64,000 bases of DNA from Aeromonas rivipollensis (GCF_010974825.1 NZ_JAAILA010000007.1:248001-312000); one strand, 5' to 3'; numbered from the stretch's first letter, positions 1 through 7,927 are shown. Program-made: numbers and translations. Notes: generated by a model not told the origin, from the letters alone.

Positions 1-810
1 GCCTGTGCCCACGGGTTGCAGGGCAAAGCCCGCCTCCCCCTTGAGCTCGCGGGGCAAGATGGCCGCCACCGGCTCCGCCAGCAGGTGCAGCAGCAGGGGA
101 TCCGGGCTGTCGAGGTGCAGATCCAGGGTGCGCGACCAGCGGCTCTCCAGCCGTGCCAGGTGAGCAAACAGCGGGCGATCCCGCAAGGCCAGCAGGCTCT
201 CCATCACATCCTCCACCGCCAGCTCGCGGCCGTGGTGAAAGCGCACCGCCGGGCGCAGATAGAAGCGCCAGTGACAGGGGCCCAGACACTCCCAGTGGTG
301 GGCCAGGTCCCCCTCGATTTCCCCATTTTCCTCATTTCGCCGGGTGAGGCCGTTGAAGATCTGGCGGCTCAGGTGAATTTCGGAGCGGCGCAGGGGATCC
401 GTGGGCAGCAGGCGGGGCAGCGGCCGGTAATAGGGCACCCGCAGGATCTGGCGCCCCTCCCGGGTGGCCTGACCGAGCTGCTCGATGAGCAGCGGGGTGA
501 GCAAGTCCAGCCGCCCCTCCGCCAGCCGCACCGCCTGGGCGAGCTGGCCCTGGCTCAGCAGATCCCGCAGCCGGCGGCGAGTCAGGCTCTCCTGGTTGTC
601 GAGCAGAGTCAGCCGGGAGCGGCGCCCCCGCCCCGCCTCGGCGGACCAGCTGAGCCAGCCCTGATCCTGCATGCGGCGCAGCAGCAGGCGGGCGTTGCGC
701 GGGGTGCAGCAGAGCAAGTCCGCCACCTCGGCGAGGCTGGCCTCCCGCTCATCGCAGCCAAGCTGCTGGGCGAGCCGTTGAAATTGCTGGTAGAGGCGGC
801 TGCTGGGCAT
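1..810 (-). CDS. sgrR: SgrR-type transcriptional regulator, C-terminus beyond the window
   Basis: This is the N-terminal 270 residues of an SgrR-family regulator, read on the minus strand from ATG 808-810. Family members join an N-terminal winged helix (about residues 1-110, starting MPSSRLYQQF) to a periplasmic solute-binding-protein-like domain (SBP_bac_5) that senses small molecules. The enteric SgrR activates the sRNA SgrS under glucose-phosphate stress. The sequence matches my memory of E. coli SgrR closely (GRGRRSRLTLL, YYRPLPRLLP, HWRFYLRP, FHHGREL). The gene runs off the left edge, so the end of the solute-binding domain is not visible. I did not find a convincing SgrS-like RNA in the divergent spacer. 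Family assignment is strong; equivalence of the regulon is inference. Confidence 0.88.
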   Translation of the reverse strand, partial: MPSSRLYQQFQRLAQQLGCDEREASLAEVADLLCCTPRNARLLLRRMQDQGWLSWSAEAGRGRRSRLTLLDNQESLTRRRLRDLLSQGQLAQAVRLAEGRLDLLTPLLIEQLGQATREGRQILRVPYYRPLPRLLPTDPLRRSEIHLSRQIFNGLTRRNEENGEIEGDLAHHWECLGPCHWRFYLRPAVRFHHGRELAVEDVMESLLALRDRPLFAHLARLESRWSRTLDLHLDSPDPLLLHLLAEPVAAILPRELKGEAGFALQPVGTG

Positions 811-910
811 AAAAGAGGAAATCCTTTTCAGTCAAGTCGTCAGTTTTTACTTCCTCATTTTAGCTCAATACTGTTGGCGAACGTGAGCACCACAGCACAG
901 GAGCACCATC

Positions 911-1087
911 ATGAGCCAGACCACCCCCCATGCACCGAACCGGATCCAGCAAGGAATGCGCCGCTACTTCCGCCGGATCCTGCCCCGCCCGCTGACCCTG
1001 ATCGAGGATCCCATGCATCAGCTCAACCGCCTGATGCAGTGGGACATGCACCAGATAGACGACAGGGAGTATCGCCGTCGCCTCTGA
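911..1087 (+). CDS. small basic hypothetical protein, divergent from sgrR
   Basis: A 58-residue protein that starts MSQTTPHAPN and ends with an Arg-rich tail. AGGAG sits at 899-903, seven bases before the ATG, which is a good ribosome binding site. It is rich in Arg, Met and Gln, has no signal peptide or membrane segment, and does not match a family I recognise. It lies 100 bases upstream of sgrR in the opposite direction, the place where enterics carry sgrS/sgrT, but it does not resemble SgrT. The good SD and the codon use typical of the genome argue that it is real. Confidence 0.6.
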   Translation: MSQTTPHAPNRIQQGMRRYFRRILPRPLTLIEDPMHQLNRLMQWDMHQIDDREYRRRL

Positions 1088-1182
1088 TTGGGCCAGGGCT
1101 CCGGGCAGGGAAAGGGCGCCACAGGATCACTGCAAGCCTCTATGCTTTGCCGGATTGGGTGGTTTACATCGGCGCAGGGCCT

Positions 1183-1234
1183 GCTAGATTGGACGTCTAT
1201 CCATCCATAATGGCGACGACGTCCAACAAGGAGT
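1183..1234 (+). promoter_or_regulatory. possible MetJ boxes upstream of metY
   Basis: GGACGTCT at 1191-1198 matches 7 of 8 bases of the MetJ box AGACGTCT, and CGACGTCC at 1216-1223 matches 6 of 8. They are not the usual adjacent tandem pair, so MetJ control of metY is only suggested, not shown. Confidence 0.3.
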
Positions 1235-1239
1235 GTGTG

Positions 1240-2508
1240 ATGAAAGATGCGACCCTGGCCCTGCACCACGGCTTTTCCCACGATCCCGCCACCAAGGCGG
1301 TGGCCGTGCCCATCTACCAGACGGTGGCCTACGAGTTCGACAGCGCCCAGCACGGGGCGGATCTGTTCAACCTGGCGGTGCCTGGCAACATCTACACCCG
1401 CATCATGAACCCCACCAACGACGTGCTGGAACAGCGGATGGCCGCCCTGGAGGGGGGCATAGCCGGTCTGGTGGTCTCGGCGGGGTCTGCCGCTATCACC
1501 TACGCCATCCAGGCGCTTACCGCCGCCGGCGACAACATCGTCTCCACCCCCCAGCTCTACGGCGGCACCTACACCCTGTTCGCCCACATGCTGCCGAGTT
1601 TCGGGGTCGAGGTGCGTTTTGCCAAGGATGACAGCGCCGAGGCCATCGCCGCCCTCATCGACGACAAGACCAAGGCGGTCTATTGCGAGAGCATCGGCAA
1701 CCCGGCGGGCAACATCGTCGATCTGGCGGCTTTTGCCAGGGTGGCCCACGCCCGCGGCGTACCGCTCATCGTCGACAACACTGTCGCCACCCCTGTGCTC
1801 TGCAAACCCATAGAACACGGCGCCGACATAGTGGTGCACAGCCTGACCAAGTACGTGGGCGGCCACGGCAACTCCCTTGGCGGGGCCATCATCGACTCGG
1901 GCAAGTTCCCCTGGGCGGATCACGCCGAACGCTTCCCCCAGCTCACCCGGCCCGAGCCCTCCTACCACGGGGTGGTCTACACCGAAGCCTTCGGCCCGGC
2001 GGCCTTCATCGGCCGGGTACGCACCGTACCCCTGCGCAACACAGGCGCGGCGCTGGCCCCCATGAACGCCTTCCTGCTGTTGCAGGGGCTGGAGACCCTG
2101 AGCCTGCGCATGGAGCGCCACGTGGACAACGCCCTGCGGGTCGCCCACCACCTCAAGCATCACCCCAAGGTGGCCTGGGTGAGCTACGCCGGTCTGCCGG
2201 GTCACCCCCACTATCCACTGGCGGAGAAGTACATGGGCGGCCGCCCCTCGGCCATCCTCTCCTTCGGTCTGAAGGAAGGGTACGAGGCCGGGGTGCGCTT
2301 CTACGATGCGCTCAAGATCTTCAAGCGGCTGGTCAACATAGGGGATGCCAAGTCCCTGGCCTGCCACCCCGCCTCCACCACCCATCGCCAGCTGAGCGAC
2401 GCCGAGCAGGCCAAGGCCGGGGTCAAGCCGGAGATGATCCGGTTGTCGGTGGGGATCGAGGCGATCGAAGACATACTGGCGGATCTGGATCAGGCGCTGG
2501 AGGCCTGA
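1240..2508 (+). CDS. metY: O-acetylhomoserine sulfhydrylase (aminocarboxypropyltransferase)
   Basis: A 422-residue PLP enzyme of the Cys/Met metabolism family. It adds sulfide to O-acetylhomoserine (or a related ester) to give homocysteine by direct sulfhydrylation. The PLP lysine is K204 in SLTKYVGG, and the YTRIMNPT and GSAAIT motifs typical of the subgroup are present. The start at 1240 follows AAGGAG (1228-1233); upstream in-frame codons only extend antisense to sgrR. The length fits MetY (about 425) rather than MetB (about 386). The genome also carries metA (15802-16749, minus), so homoserine is activated as a succinyl ester there; which ester MetY prefers here cannot be told. A strong terminator follows. 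Confidence 0.92.
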   Translation: MKDATLALHHGFSHDPATKAVAVPIYQTVAYEFDSAQHGADLFNLAVPGNIYTRIMNPTNDVLEQRMAALEGGIAGLVVSAGSAAITYAIQALTAAGDNIVSTPQLYGGTYTLFAHMLPSFGVEVRFAKDDSAEAIAALIDDKTKAVYCESIGNPAGNIVDLAAFARVAHARGVPLIVDNTVATPVLCKPIEHGADIVVHSLTKYVGGHGNSLGGAIIDSGKFPWADHAERFPQLTRPEPSYHGVVYTEAFGPAAFIGRVRTVPLRNTGAALAPMNAFLLLQGLETLSLRMERHVDNALRVAHHLKHHPKVAWVSYAGLPGHPHYPLAEKYMGGRPSAILSFGLKEGYEAGVRFYDALKIFKRLVNIGDAKSLACHPASTTHRQLSDAEQAKAGVKPEMIRLSVGIEAIEDILADLDQALEA

Positions 2509-2516
2509 GTCAGCAC

Positions 2517-2543
2517 AGAGCGGGCATCTGCCCGCTCTTTTTT
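2517..2543 (+). terminator. Rho-independent terminator after metY
   Basis: A perfect 9-bp stem (AGAGCGGGC / GCCCGCTCT) with a 4-base loop is followed by a run of T. Confidence 0.9.
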
Positions 2544-2609
2544 GCCTGCCGGTGAACCACTTGCCTCGCCCACTCGTACACCTCATCCTGCCACCGAATC
2601 GAGGTCCCT

Positions 2610-3236
2610 ATGATTGTCCTGCACCACCTGAACAAGTCCCGCTCACAACGCATTATCTGGCTGCTCGAAGAGCTGGACCTGCCCTACCGGATCAAGGCCT
2701 ACCAGCGCGACGCCACCAGCTTCCTGGCGCCCCCCGAGCTCAAGGCCATCCATCCCCTCGGCAAGTCACCGGTCATCGAGTTCGACGGCCGCGTATTGGC
2801 GGAATCCGGCGCCATCACCGAGTACCTGATAGCCCGTCACGCCCCGGAGCGGCTGGCGCCAGCCACCGACAGCCCCGACTACCCCGAGTACCTGCAATGG
2901 ATCCACTTCGCCGAGAGCTCCGGCATCTTGCCGCTGCTGCTGGACATGTTCGTGCGCAAGGATGGCAGCCCGATGCGCTTCCTGCCGGGCTACGCCCAGG
3001 CGGAGTGCGCCAAGGTGCTGGGCTATCTCAACGAAGTGCTGGCCAGCCGCCACTATCTGGTGGGGGATCGCCTCTCCGGCGCCGACATCATGAACTCCTT
3101 CCTGGTGGATCTGCTGGCACAAAGCGGCCAGCTGGCCCAGTTCCCGCACCTTAAGAGCTACTGGGAACGCCTCAATACCCATCCGGCCCGCCAGAAAGCG
3201 GTGACACTGGAGCGCGAGCTGGATCAGGGCGCCTGA
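2610..3236 (+). CDS. glutathione S-transferase family protein
   Basis: A 208-residue cytosolic GST. Residues 1-80 form the thioredoxin-like domain (MIVLHHLNKSRSQRIIWLL, then the cis-proline and ESGAITEYL glutathione-binding segment). Residues 85-208 form the all-helical domain (VGDRLSGADI is the conserved N-capping box). Such enzymes conjugate or reduce substrates with glutathione; the substrate cannot be read from sequence. The length is normal for bacterial GSTs. It has its own downstream terminator and is probably monocistronic. Confidence 0.9.
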   Translation: MIVLHHLNKSRSQRIIWLLEELDLPYRIKAYQRDATSFLAPPELKAIHPLGKSPVIEFDGRVLAESGAITEYLIARHAPERLAPATDSPDYPEYLQWIHFAESSGILPLLLDMFVRKDGSPMRFLPGYAQAECAKVLGYLNEVLASRHYLVGDRLSGADIMNSFLVDLLAQSGQLAQFPHLKSYWERLNTHPARQKAVTLERELDQGA

Positions 3237-3270
3237 GCCTCTCCCCCGGCCCCCCCCCACCATAGAATGC

Positions 3271-3302
3271 AGAACGCCCCGACCAGCGGGGCGTTCTCTT
3301 TT
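3271..3302 (+). terminator. terminator after the GST gene
   Basis: An 11-bp stem AGAACGCCCCG / CGGGGCGTTCT is followed by CTTTTC. It may also serve the minus strand. Confidence 0.85.
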
Positions 3303-3320
3303 CAACTCGGGATCCGAGGG

Positions 3321-3420
3321 ATCAGCGGGCGTGGGAGAGGATCCGCGCCACCTTGTCAGGATCTATGTCCTGCTGCTCACCGAGGGCGGTCAGGCCGAAG
3401 CGCTTGAGGTTGGAGCACAG
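3321..3420 (-). pseudogene. second copy of the yqhD 3' end (gene-end remnant)
   Basis: The last ~31 codons of the neighbouring alcohol dehydrogenase are repeated here, ending SHAR and its own TGA (3321-3323). Within the aligned stretch, four third-base changes (in TALG and DP) leave the protein unchanged. Only the last residue differs (Leu to Arg). It has no start codon or SD and cannot be an independent gene. The short spacer AGGGATCA also recurs on the stop side of both copies, so the repeated unit includes a few bases past the stop. Confidence 0.9.
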
Positions 3421-3430
3421 AACGCAGGGA

Positions 3431-4582
3431 TCACAGCGCGTGGGAGAGGATCCGCGCCACCTTGTCCGGATCTATGTCCTGCTGCTCCCCCAGCGCGGTC
3501 AGGCCGAAGCGCTTGAGGTTGGAGCAGATGGCGGGGATGCAGCTCTCGTTCAGGCCGTAGTCGGCGAGGCGGGTGCCCACCCCCATCTGCTGGAAGAACT
3601 GCTCGGTGCGGATGATGGCCTCCTCGATGCGCAGCGCCTTGTCCTCCCGGCGGGAGTGCCAGACCCGCTCGGCGAACTGGGCCAGTTTCTCCTGCTTCTG
3701 GGCCGCCTGTTCCCGCAGCAGGGAGGGCAGCACCACCGCCAGGCTCTGGGCATGATCCAGCCCGTGCAGGGCGGTGAGCTGGTGGCCTATGGCATGGGTG
3801 GACCAGTCCTGGGGCACGCCGCGCCCGATGAGGCCGTTGAGGGCCAGGCTGGCGGCCCACATCAGGTTGGCCCTCACCTGGTAGTTGGTGGGCTCCGTCA
3901 GCGCCCGCGGGCCGTTGTCCACCAGCACCTGCAGCAGGCCCTCCGCCAGCCGGTCCTGCACATCCCCTCCCACCGGGAAGGTGAGGTACTGCTCCAGGAT
4001 ATGGACGAAGGCATCCACCACGCCGTTGCCCACCTGGCGCACCGGCAGGCTGTAGGTGGTGGTGGGATCCAGCACCGCAAAGCGGGGCAGCACCAGCGGA
4101 TTGTAGAAGGAGAGCTTGGCCTCCCCCCGGCTCACCACGGCGGCGGGATTGCTCTCGGAGCCGGTGGCAGGCAGGGTCAGCACACAGCCGAGCGGCAACG
4201 CTGCTTTGATGGGCGCCTTGTCCAGCAAGATGTCCCAGGGATCCTCCCCCTCGAAGCAGGCCGCGGCGGCCACGAACTTGGTGCCATCCACCACGGATCC
4301 GCCACCGACCGCCAACAGGAAGTCGATGCGCTCGCGCTTGACCAGATCCACCGCCTCCATCAGCTGATCGTACTGGGGGTTGGCACCTATGCCGGGAAAC
4401 TCCAGCCACTCCCTGCCCGCCAGCGCCTGGGTCAACTGCTCATAGACGCCGTTTTGCTTGATGCTGCCGCCGCCGTAGAGCACCAGCAGGCGGCTGCCCG
4501 CCGGTATCAGCTCCGGCAGCGTGGCTATCTGGCCCTCCCCGAAACAGACGCGGGTGGGATTGGCATATTGGAAGTTGTACAC
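3431..4582 (-). CDS. yqhD: iron-type alcohol dehydrogenase, YqhD-like aldehyde reductase
   Basis: A 383-residue group III (Fe/Zn) alcohol dehydrogenase close to E. coli YqhD, an NADPH-dependent reductase of short-chain and toxic aldehydes. Residues 1-180 form the nucleotide domain (LAVGGGSVVDGTK), and the metal ligands are in VVDAFVHILEQ (Asp, His) and GHQLTALHGLDH (two His). I chose GTG 4580-4582 because CGAGGG sits about 8 bases upstream and the protein then begins like YqhD. ATG at 4604-4606 or 4628-4630 would add 8 or 16 residues. The 3' end is followed by a truncated second copy of itself (3321-3420). Confidence 0.88.
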   Translation of the reverse strand: MYNFQYANPTRVCFGEGQIATLPELIPAGSRLLVLYGGGSIKQNGVYEQLTQALAGREWLEFPGIGANPQYDQLMEAVDLVKRERIDFLLAVGGGSVVDGTKFVAAAACFEGEDPWDILLDKAPIKAALPLGCVLTLPATGSESNPAAVVSRGEAKLSFYNPLVLPRFAVLDPTTTYSLPVRQVGNGVVDAFVHILEQYLTFPVGGDVQDRLAEGLLQVLVDNGPRALTEPTNYQVRANLMWAASLALNGLIGRGVPQDWSTHAIGHQLTALHGLDHAQSLAVVLPSLLREQAAQKQEKLAQFAERVWHSRREDKALRIEEAIIRTEQFFQQMGVGTRLADYGLNESCIPAICSNLKRFGLTALGEQQDIDPDKVARILSHAL

Positions 4583-4659
4583 GGCAGAGCCCTCGGTTGA
4601 ATGCATGCTGGGGGATTGTGCGCCAGCCATACCATCAGGTCAAAAAACGGGGGTTGAGG

Positions 4660-4990
4660 GATCACTCCCCTGCTCCCCATGGCGCCGCGCCATGCCGTCA
4701 TCCCATTGGGTCAAAAACGGGAGCGAGCCATCAAAATGGCGATCTCCCCTTTGGCATCATGGTACTCAGGCATGACTTTTCCATGGTGTCACTGGAGCAG
4801 TCCCCTGCTCCCCCATGGCGCCGCGCCATGCCGTCATCCCATTGGGTCAAAAACGGGAGCGGGCCATCAAAATGGTGATGCGCCCTCTTTGACATGATGG
4901 TACTCAGGTGTGACTTTGCTATGGTGTCACTGGAGCAGGGGGAACACTCCCCGCTCCGTCATGGCGCCGCGCCATGTCGTCATCCTGACG
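4660..4990. repeat. imperfect tandem intergenic repeat, period about 140 bases
   Basis: The marker palindrome ATGGCGCCGCGCCAT occurs at 4679, 4815 and 4961 (spacings 136 and 146). Between the markers the units share CCGTCATCCCATTGGGTC, CAAAAACGGGAGCG, GCCATCAAAATGG, CATGGTACTCAGG and ATGGTGTCACTGGAGCAG. A degenerate leading piece (CATCAGGTCAAAAAACGG) lies at 4633-4650. There are about two full units and two partial ones between yqhD and the next gene. No protein signal is seen in it. It could supply repeated promoter or operator elements for the gene at 5032, but nothing in the sequence proves that. Confidence 0.85.
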
Positions 4991-5031
4991 CCTCTCACGG
5001 GGTTCTGTTTTCCAGTCATAGGGTCTCAATC

Positions 5032-5616
5032 ATGAAACTGAAGCACGCATGGATCGCAGGAGTGCTCACTCTCTGTGTCAATCCCCTGATACAGGCCGCC
5101 GAAGTGACCGCCAATGTGGCCGTCACCCCGGGCCAGGCCAGCCTGGCAGAAGAGGTGAAGGCCGAGGCGACCGTCACTGCCATCGATCTCGCGACCCGCA
5201 AGATCAGCCTGAAGAATGCCGAAGGCAAGACCTTCGATCTGGTCGCCGGGGAAGAGGTGACCAACCTCCAGAACCTCAAGGTGGGGGACGTGGTGGCGCT
5301 GCGCTACCTGCAACTGCTGGATCTCGAGCTGCTCAAGGGCACAGCCGGTGTGAGAAAGCGGGTGGTGGAGGTCGAAGGGAGCAAGGCGGCCGCCGGCGAG
5401 CAGCCGGGCGCCGGGGCTGGCATGCAGGTCACCATCTATGCCGACGTCATCGACGTCGACAAGGCGCAGCAGACCATCAGGGTCAAGGGTGTGGACGATA
5501 CCCTCACCCTCAAGGTGAAGGATCCGGCCCAGTTCGCCCTGATCGCCAAGGGGGATCAGATCAAGGCCGTCCAGACCACGGCCATCGCCATAGGGATAGT
5601 GCCCAAACAGCCCTGA
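5032..5616 (+). CDS. predicted periplasmic protein with two beta-rich repeats (DUF5666-like)
   Basis: A 194-residue protein. Residues 1-23 are a Sec signal peptide (basic start, hydrophobic core, IQAA cleavage region). The mature part has two similar beta-rich halves, about residues 45-105 (ATVTAIDLATRKISLKN) and 125-190 (ADVIDVDKAQQTIRVKG), separated by a Gly/Ala linker. The pattern resembles the DUF5666-type OB-like modules and the secreted proteins at 62829 and 63385. The function is unknown. The start is fixed by the signal peptide; reading further upstream would enter the intergenic repeat. Confidence 0.75.
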   Translation: MKLKHAWIAGVLTLCVNPLIQAAEVTANVAVTPGQASLAEEVKAEATVTAIDLATRKISLKNAEGKTFDLVAGEEVTNLQNLKVGDVVALRYLQLLDLELLKGTAGVRKRVVEVEGSKAAAGEQPGAGAGMQVTIYADVIDVDKAQQTIRVKGVDDTLTLKVKDPAQFALIAKGDQIKAVQTTAIAIGIVPKQP

Positions 5617-5631
5617 GACACGCCGTCTGCG

Positions 5632-5658
5632 GCAGGGAGGGCGCTGGCGCTCCCTGCT
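5632..5658. terminator. hairpin between convergent genes
   Basis: GCAGGGAGGGCGC pairs with GCGCTCCCTGC with one bulge. There is no strong T-tract, so it is a likely but imperfect bidirectional terminator. Confidence 0.5.
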
Positions 5659-5730
5659 TCATCCTTCCCCGGCATCCGGGGCAAAATCTTGCCCAGTTGA
5701 CACCAAAGATTGCCGTTCGAGTCGTTGGTG

Positions 5731-6168
5731 TCAGGCCTGGGCGCTCTGACCGCTCGACGACTTGCCGGTGAGCCTGTCCATGGCCGCCTTGAGCATGGCA
5801 TCACGCTGCTCGGTCAGGGCCCGGGTCTGGGTCTCACGCTCTTCGGCCGAGAGCGCCTTGTTGTCGGCCACCCCCTTGATCTGGCTCTCGAGATCGTCAA
5901 ATTTTTTGCGATCGAAGCCGAGTGCCTTGTCCACCAGCTGCTGTACCACCGTATTGTTGGCGCTCCCGGCCAGGGAGGCGCTCTTGCCGCTTCTGGCCAG
6001 ATGCTCGTAAGTCAGTACCTGCTGCGCCTTGCCGGTCAGCACCTGGCTGGAGAGGCTGACCTGCTGATCCCAGCTCCCCTGCTGGCTGTCATCGCCACTG
6101 AGGGTGGCCAGGGCACGGCTGTGGGACGCACTCTGGGCGAGTTGCTGACCATAAGGTTTGATGTCCAT
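5731..6168 (-). CDS. hypothetical cytoplasmic protein, 145 aa
   Basis: A helical, Gln/Ser-rich 145-residue protein (MDIKPYGQQLAQ start) without signal peptide or membrane segment. It has a charged region near residues 90-130 (FDRKKFDDLESQIK) that could form a coiled coil. The ATG at 6166-6168 has TTGGAG upstream at good spacing; a longer reading would start at 6231. I do not recognise a family. It is flanked by hairpins on both sides and is probably a single-gene unit. Confidence 0.65.
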   Translation of the reverse strand: MDIKPYGQQLAQSASHSRALATLSGDDSQQGSWDQQVSLSSQVLTGKAQQVLTYEHLARSGKSASLAGSANNTVVQQLVDKALGFDRKKFDDLESQIKGVADNKALSAEERETQTRALTEQRDAMLKAAMDRLTGKSSSGQSAQA

Positions 6169-6344
6169 GAAGGCTCCAAGCTGCTGCCGGCCAGGCCGGC
6201 GTCCGGGGAGAGACTCCCCGCCAATAACCATGACTCAGCAAGTTGCAGGCCAACTTGACCACTGGGTGGCAGCGACCTGGGATAGCGGATGAATGACGCC
6301 AGACGGCGCGGTGGGCAGGCGGAGAAAAACGACAGGGCAGCAGC

Positions 6345-6374
6345 GAGAAGAGGCACCTAGAGGTGCCTCTTCTC
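6345..6374. terminator. strong hairpin downstream of ydfG
   Basis: A near-perfect inverted repeat, GAGAAGAGGCACCT and its complement, separated by two bases. It lies between ydfG and the promoter side of the 5731-6168 gene. Only short T-runs are present. Confidence 0.6.
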
Positions 6375-6391
6375 ATCCCGGCGAGACGGGT

Positions 6392-7138
6392 TCAGCGACG
6401 GCTGATCTGCAGCGGGCCGAAGGTCTGGGCCACCGGCATGATCTCTATGCTGTTGATGTTGACGTGGGCGGGCTGCTGGCTGACCCAGAGCACCGTATTG
6501 GCGATGTCCTCCGGCTGGATGGCCTGCACCCCCTGGTAGACGGTCGCCGCCTTGGCGTCGTCACCGTGGAAGCGCACGTTGGAGAACTCGGTGCCGCCGC
6601 ACAGGCCAGGCTCCAGGTTGGTGACGCGGATGGCGGTGCCCGCCAGATCGGCCCGCAGGTTCAGGCTGAACTGCTTCACGAACGCCTTGGTGGCGCCGTA
6701 GACGTTGCCGCCCGGGTAGGGGTAGGTGCCGGCGATGGAGCCGATGTTGACCACGTGGCCGCGATTGCGCGCCACCATGCCCGGCAGCAGCAATCGGGTG
6801 AGCAGGGTCAGGCCGCTGATGTTGGTGGCTATCATCTGCTCCCAGTCTTCCAGATCCGCCTTGTGGGCAGGCTCAAGCCCGAGCGCCAGCCCGGCGTTGT
6901 TCACCAGCAGATCAACCTCCTGCCAGGCGGCCGGCAGCCCCTCGATGGCGGCGCGGGTGGCGGCCTTGTCCTGCACATCGAACGCCAGCGGCAGGAACTG
7001 CTCCCCCAGCTCGTCGGCCAGGGCGGCCAGCCGATCGGCGCGGCGACCGGTGCCTATCACCCTGTAACCAGCCTGCACCAGCTGACGGCTGATGGCCTCA
7101 CCAAACCCGGACGAGGCGCCCGTTACCATTGCGATCAT
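6392..7138 (-). CDS. ydfG: NADP-dependent 3-hydroxy acid / malonic semialdehyde reductase YdfG
   Basis: A 248-residue short-chain dehydrogenase, the exact length of E. coli YdfG. The family oxidises L-allo-threonine and serine and reduces malonic semialdehyde. TGASSGFG at residues 6-13 is the dinucleotide motif, NNAG lies near residue 84, and the catalytic Ser-Tyr-Lys set is in NIGSIAG and YGATK. GGAGG lies 6 bases before ATG 7136-7138, which decides the start over an upstream in-frame codon at 7150. It probably stands alone or is transcribed with the upstream small genes. Confidence 0.9.
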   Translation of the reverse strand: MIAMVTGASSGFGEAISRQLVQAGYRVIGTGRRADRLAALADELGEQFLPLAFDVQDKAATRAAIEGLPAAWQEVDLLVNNAGLALGLEPAHKADLEDWEQMIATNISGLTLLTRLLLPGMVARNRGHVVNIGSIAGTYPYPGGNVYGATKAFVKQFSLNLRADLAGTAIRVTNLEPGLCGGTEFSNVRFHGDDAKAATVYQGVQAIQPEDIANTVLWVSQQPAHVNINSIEIMPVAQTFGPLQISRR

Positions 7139-7180
7139 CTGAACCTCCATTGTTATTTATCTGGTTGAAACAAAAAGAAT

Positions 7181-7426
7181 TCACTCATTATCCAGCTCGC
7201 GCCCCGTCACCTTGCGCCAGAGGAAGACCGACAGGTGCAGCAGCAGCAGGCCGCTGCCCCCCAGGGCAAACAGCAGGCCGGTGAGGGCATTGACCGAGGT
7301 GTCGGCGCCACACCACCACCAGACCAGCCAGCCCACGGCCCCGATGACGAAGGTCTGGATGGCGCAAACCGGGCAACGCCCGAGTTTGGCCCTGATGGCG
7401 GTAGCCAGACAGTCGTCACAGCTCAT
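7181..7426 (-). CDS. DUF3624 family membrane protein
   Basis: An 81-residue protein with an N-terminal CxxC-x(12)-CxxC arrangement (CDDC, CPVC), which may bind zinc. Two hydrophobic segments follow (about 27-42 and 46-68, VGWLVWWWCG and LLLLHLSVFLW). This agrees with the DUF3624 family of gammaproteobacteria, whose function is unknown. It lies 27 bases downstream of the acetyltransferase at 7454, on the same strand. Confidence 0.75.
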   Translation of the reverse strand: MSCDDCLATAIRAKLGRCPVCAIQTFVIGAVGWLVWWWCGADTSVNALTGLLFALGGSGLLLLHLSVFLWRKVTGRELDNE

Positions 7427-7453
7427 GCCGGCCTCTCGATGGCTGGACGCGAT

Positions 7454-7927
7454 TCACGAAGGGTCCCGCCCTATGGGGCGCAGCGCCAGCACCAGCCGGT
7501 GCGCATGCTGACCCGGCCCGTAGTAGTCCGGCAGCCTGAGCCTTGGGCGAAACCCCAGCCTGTGGTAGAGGGTCTGGGCCTCGGGGTTGGCGTCGGCCAC
7601 CTCGAGCCGGATGGCGCCCCAGCCCGCCTCCCGGCCCTCCCGGATCACCTGCTCCAGCAGGCGCCGGGCCCAGCCCTGGCGGCGCACCGTCCAGCGAATG
7701 GCGAGGGTCTGGATGATGAGCCTGTCCCAGCCCCTGTGCTCCAGCACGCTGAGGTAGCCCATCAACTGCGCCTTCTCATCCAGCAGCAGCAGGGTGCGCC
7801 CCTTGGCATGGCTGAGCAGGTAGTGCCAGCGGCTGCGGCCGAAGGCGACTTCGGGGGGGAAACAGTAGCGTTCCAGCTTCACGATGGCGCCCAAATCATC
7901 GGTTCGGGCCGCGCGCACGGTCAACAC
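7454..7927 (-). CDS. GNAT family N-acetyltransferase
   Basis: A 157-residue acetyl-CoA-dependent acetyltransferase. The acetyl-CoA loop is at about residues 75-90 (LAIRWTVRRQGWARRLL), followed by LEVADANPEAQTLYHRLGF, the typical motif B region. This pattern is RimI-like, but there is no partner gene to identify the substrate. The start is GTG 7925-7927 with AAGGA upstream. The gene probably co-transcribes with the DUF3624 gene. Confidence 0.85.
   Translation of the reverse strand: MLTVRAARTDDLGAIVKLERYCFPPEVAFGRSRWHYLLSHAKGRTLLLLDEKAQLMGYLSVLEHRGWDRLIIQTLAIRWTVRRQGWARRLLEQVIREGREAGWGAIRLEVADANPEAQTLYHRLGFRPRLRLPDYYGPGQHAHRLVLALRPIGRDPS

Noticed and set aside
811-910. SgrS small RNA next to sgrR
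   Set aside because: I could not find the conserved ptsG-pairing segment or a terminator hairpin.
16-1239. A long plus-strand frame continuous with metY
   Set aside because: It is antisense to sgrR, whose minus-strand protein matches its family along the whole visible length. metY starts at 1240 after a good SD.
1018-2586. Long minus-strand frame opposite metY
   Set aside because: A shadow of GC-rich codon use; the plus strand encodes a clear PLP enzyme.
3353-4600. Plus-strand frame opposite yqhD
   Set aside because: The minus strand carries the dehydrogenase with all metal ligands; the plus frame has no family features.
4679-4990. CRISPR-like array
   Set aside because: Units are about 140 bases with conserved interiors; there are no short direct repeats with unique spacers and no cas genes.
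4894-5031. N-terminal extension of the 5032 gene
   Set aside because: It would translate the intergenic repeat and mask a clean signal peptide.
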